A stretch of DNA of 7,543 nucleotides from positions 1 to 7,543 of the forward strand of contig NZ_JBILQX010000176.1 of the NCBI RefSeq assembly GCF_044372965.1, read 5' to 3'. Shown here one piece after another: positions 4,860 through 7,543 of this stretch (positions are counted from its first letter, which is position 1; the number at the start of each line of letters is the position of its first letter). Origin of the DNA: Elstera sp044372965. Lineage in GTDB: Bacteria > Pseudomonadota > Alphaproteobacteria > Elsterales > Elsteraceae. The notes under the pieces were generated by a model that worked only from the letters and a program-made list of their open reading frames with translations, was not told where the DNA came from and searched no databases. A program made the position numbers and the translations under genes.

Positions 4860-7543
4860 GGCTTTTCCGCCCACTCCAACCGCCGTTGCCACGCCGCGCC
4901 GCGCCGCTCGGCGATGAGCACGGCGGTTTCGCCGTCTTTAAGGCTAAAGGTGACGCGGCCTTGCGTGAGGGGGCCAAGGTCGGCGGCAACCCCGCTGGCC
5001 TCCACACTCAGGTCGGGCAGGCTGAGGGTAAAATTCCCGCCCTGCGCGCCGCCGTTGGCGATGTCGACTGTCCCCTTGCCGCCCGCAAAACCCAGTTGCC
5101 CGCCCGCGAAGGCGTTGGAGAGCGCAAGGCCGCGCTCGGCGCTGCGGGCCGGGTCGGTCTCGGAGGCGGGGGCGAGGGCTTGGCTGAGGGCCTTCGGATC
5201 GATACCACCGAAATGCCCGGCCCCCAAGGTCGCCTCTAAACGCCCGGTAAGCCGCGCCGGTAGCTCTTTGAGGGTGAGCGGCTTGGCCGTGAGCGTGCCC
5301 TTCACGGCCAGGGAGCCTTCGGCGTCGGGCTCGTCGAAGAGGGCGGCGGTAGCCCGGCCCAGGGCGGCATCCTTCAGATCGACCGTCGCGGTCAGCAGCG
5401 GTTCGGCCTCGCCGAAGGCGAGCGTTCCGGCGAGCGCCAGCGTGCCTTCGTAGAGCTTCGCGCTCCCCTCGTCGAAGCGCCAGCGCCCGTCGGAAAAGCG
5501 CACCCTTCCTGCAACATCGGAGAGGGAATAGGGCGCTTGTTCCAGAAGGCCGATGCGTAAGGCCAAATCAAGATCGAGGGGCAGCAGAAGCGCGTCGGCA
5601 AGGCGGCTGGAGGTGAGGGCACTATTCCGCCACAGCGCTGGGCGAAACACGGAAACCCCGATACCGCCGCTGAGCTTCCAGGCTCCATCTTTTGCTGGAA
5701 TAACTAACGCCCCCCTTGCATCCGCCGCAAGATCAGGCAGGCGCAGGGCGGCGCTGTCGATGGTGATGCGGTCGCGGGTGAGATCGAGCCGGGCGGTGAG
5801 TTTCACCGGCCCGTCGCCCTCCACCGCAAGCCCCAAGGTTAGATCCCGCAACACCTGACTCTGCGAGGGGCCGTTAGCGTCGAGATCGAGCAAAGCCGTT
5901 CCCGCGAGCGGCGACCAACTGCCGCCCCACTGGGTTTCAAGCCCGCCGATACGGGCGGCCAGCGCAACATCGGCTTTGGCGACGGGGCCGGTAAGCGCGA
6001 GGGTAAAGCGGCCCTCAACACCGGGGCGCAGCGGCACGGGGCTGCGCAACAAATCGGCACTGCGGGCAAGATCGGCAATCGATCCGCTGGCTTTCAGGGC
6101 GAGGGTCGCCGGGCCGGTCGAAGCGTCGAGCGTGCCGCCGAGGGTGATCGGCTCGGGGCCGGAAAAGCCCGAGACGCGCGCTTCCTCGATGGTCAGAATG
6201 CCGCCGACCAGCCGCGCGGTCAGGCCGAGATCGCGTAAGGGATGATCGCGCAGCACGCTTTCGCCCACCGTCAGCGACAGGGTCCCGTCGAGCGTCTTCA
6301 GGCCCGCAAACCCCTGGTCCCCCGCCAACAACTCGCCCCAGGGCGTCAGCGGGGTGAGCGCATCCAGCGGCAGCCGGTCGGCGGCAAGCGTGGCGGTGAC
6401 GTTGGGGCGCTCCCAACCTTCAATGCGCACGGCCCCGGTCAGGCGGCTATTGTCGAAACTGAGATCGAGATGGTCGGCCACAAGGCTGTCGCGGTCGCCC
6501 GATAGCGCCAGGGTTCCACTCACGCGCCGCACCCGGTCGCCGCGCGGAAACCAACGCGGATCGAGCCCGGCCCAGACGAGGGCGGGGCGGGGATCATCGC
6601 CGCCGAACTCGCCACGCCCAGCAAAGCGCCAGTTTTCATCGGGAAGCACCGCGCCGCTCAGCGCAATATCAGTGCCGCCGGGCAAAACGACGGCAGCTTC
6701 TGCGACGGTGACGATGCCATCTTCCCAGGCCGCGCTCACGCGCGCTTGCCGCAGCACGCCGCTGCGCCACTCCACCGCGTCGGCGGCAAGGGTCAGCGTG
6801 CCGTGTGGAAGAGTGGAATCGACGCGCGGCACCAGCGGCGGCTGCCAGGGTGTGCGGAGCGCATCCAGATCGAGCCGGGCGGTGCGCAGGCTGGCCTGCC
6901 AGGTGAGATGATCGGTCCAGGCGAGGGTAAGGCTTCCCGCCAGCCGTTGTTCGCCGAGCGCGACGCTGAGATCGTGCAGCGAGAGGCCGTTGGGCGTCAG
7001 ATCGACCGAGGCGTCGAGGGCAAAGCGCCCCTCCGCCGGTTTCGGCACGCCGAACCCCAGCAGGTGGGCAAGTTCGGTGGCGCGCGTGCCCTCGCCCTTG
7101 AGCTTGCCGATAAAGCGCGCCCCGCCTTTTTCGGCCAGCATGCCGGTGAGGCGCAAGGTGGGGCCGCCGCCGCGCGGGCCGACTTGCAACGCGAGCGCGC
7201 GGCCCAAGGAGGCTTCCATCCGCCACGGCAAGGTGCGGTGGCGGAAGGTGGCGGTGAGGCGCGGCGCATCGCCGGGTTTGCCAAACGTCAGATCGGCGTC
7301 GATCCCGGTCAGCCGGTCGCCTGCGTCCATGAGGGGGGAGCCCGCTTCGCCGTCGATAATGCTGACCCGCTCCAGGGTCGCGCGGCCAAAACCCAAGAAA
7401 TCGGTGCCCGTCGGCAGATCGAGAAATTCGGCGACCGGATGCTCAACCCGTAAAGAAGAGACGCGCACGGTCCCCACCAGCAGCGCGCCTAAATCGAGAT
7501 CGGCCTGAATGGCGTCGGCGCGCAGGAAAATCGGTGAGCGTTC
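4856..7543 (-). CDS. C-terminal part of a large AsmA-like envelope protein (partial, 5' end outside window)
   Basis: The frame is open from the right window edge to TAA at 4858-4856, giving at least 895 residues; a GTG at 7477 is in frame but 22 sense codons (ERSPIFLRADAIQADLDLGALL) precede it, so it is not the true start. The protein is a long run of beta-rich segments with repeated hydrophobic-glycine patterns (for example LRLTGMLAE, LALSGDRDSLVADHLDLSF, LSLTVGESVL, LAVKGTLTAKPLTL) and no internal membrane segments. Near residue 778 of the visible part is GAGHFGGIDPKALSQAL, followed by GQLGFAGGKGTVDIANG and a last strand pair, as in the C-terminal domain of AsmA/DUF3971-type proteins. This superfamily includes AsmA, YhdP and TamB, inner-membrane-anchored proteins spanning the periplasm and linked to lipid transport to the outer membrane. 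The N-terminal anchor is expected outside the window. It is convergent to the catabolic operon and has no evident functional link to it. Confidence 0.8.
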   Translation of the reverse strand, partial: ERSPIFLRADAIQADLDLGALLVGTVRVSSLRVEHPVAEFLDLPTGTDFLGFGRATLERVSIIDGEAGSPLMDAGDRLTGIDADLTFGKPGDAPRLTATFRHRTLPWRMEASLGRALALQVGPRGGGPTLRLTGMLAEKGGARFIGKLKGEGTRATELAHLLGFGVPKPAEGRFALDASVDLTPNGLSLHDLSVALGEQRLAGSLTLAWTDHLTWQASLRTARLDLDALRTPWQPPLVPRVDSTLPHGTLTLAADAVEWRSGVLRQARVSAAWEDGIVTVAEAAVVLPGGTDIALSGAVLPDENWRFAGRGEFGGDDPRPALVWAGLDPRWFPRGDRVRRVSGTLALSGDRDSLVADHLDLSFDNSRLTGAVRIEGWERPNVTATLAADRLPLDALTPLTPWGELLAGDQGFAGLKTLDGTLSLTVGESVLRDHPLRDLGLTARLVGGILTIEEARVSGFSGPEPITLGGTLDASTGPATLALKASGSIADLARSADLLRSPVPLRPGVEGRFTLALTGPVAKADVALAARIGGLETQWGGSWSPLAGTALLDLDANGPSQSQVLRDLTLGLAVEGDGPVKLTARLDLTRDRITIDSAALRLPDLAADARGALVIPAKDGAWKLSGGIGVSVFRPALWRNSALTSSRLADALLLPLDLDLALRIGLLEQAPYSLSDVAGRVRFSDGRWRFDEGSAKLYEGTLALAGTLAFGEAEPLLTATVDLKDAALGRATAALFDEPDAEGSLAVKGTLTAKPLTLKELPARLTGRLEATLGAGHFGGIDPKALSQALAPASETDPARSAERGLALSNAFAGGQLGFAGGKGTVDIANGGAQGGNFTLSLPDLSVEASGVAADLGPLTQGRVTFSLKDGETAVLIAERRGAAWQRRLEWAEKP

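Noticed and set aside
6746..7453. Open frame of 235 codons on the plus strand opposite the AsmA-like gene, plus other frames in 4886-7508.
   Set aside because: Low-complexity Arg/Ala/Gly-rich translations with no family resemblance; the minus-strand frame is continuous and has the beta-rich AsmA-like pattern.
7475..7477. GTG as the start codon of the AsmA-like gene.
   Set aside because: The frame stays open for 22 more codons to the window edge with similar protein character, so the gene begins outside the window.

Overview
The window looks like a piece of a GC-rich alphaproteobacterial genome, probably near Rhodospirillales (Azospirillum, Magnetospirillum or Elstera-like). This is inferred from base composition, protein flavour and the gene set; no search was run. 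There are no RNA genes, CRISPR arrays or insertion sequences that I can support. The content is mostly a recognisable tyrosine/homogentisate catabolic locus, and I do not see a clearly new system.

Layout: (1) Positions 1-417, minus strand: the N-terminal part of a membrane-anchored sensor, probably a chemotaxis receptor with a Tll0287-like (DUF3365) domain. It is cut off by a perfect 31-bp inverted repeat (1-31 / 67-97) at the very edge of the window, which looks like a fold-back or contig-end artefact. (2) Positions 567-1519, minus strand: a MarR-family regulator followed 20 bp later by a YciI/DGPF-domain small protein, a likely two-gene operon. (3) Positions 1520-1637: the divergent control region, with a near-perfect 20-bp palindrome filling the spacer of a plausible sigma-70 promoter. 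(4) Positions 1638-4859, plus strand: a tight three-gene operon of 4-hydroxyphenylpyruvate dioxygenase (hpd), a short homogentisate 1,2-dioxygenase (hmgA) and a fumarylacetoacetate hydrolase of the about 330-residue type. (5) Positions 4856-7543, minus strand: the C-terminal 895 residues of a large AsmA-like envelope protein, open at the window edge and overlapping the end of the catabolic operon by 4 bp.

Working together: Hpd converts 4-hydroxyphenylpyruvate to homogentisate, HmgA opens the ring to maleylacetoacetate, and the hydrolase yields fumarate (or maleate) and acetoacetate. Maleylacetoacetate isomerase is not in the window. The divergent MarR protein is the obvious candidate repressor, acting at the palindrome. 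The metal ligands and catalytic residues of all three enzymes can be located in the sequence.
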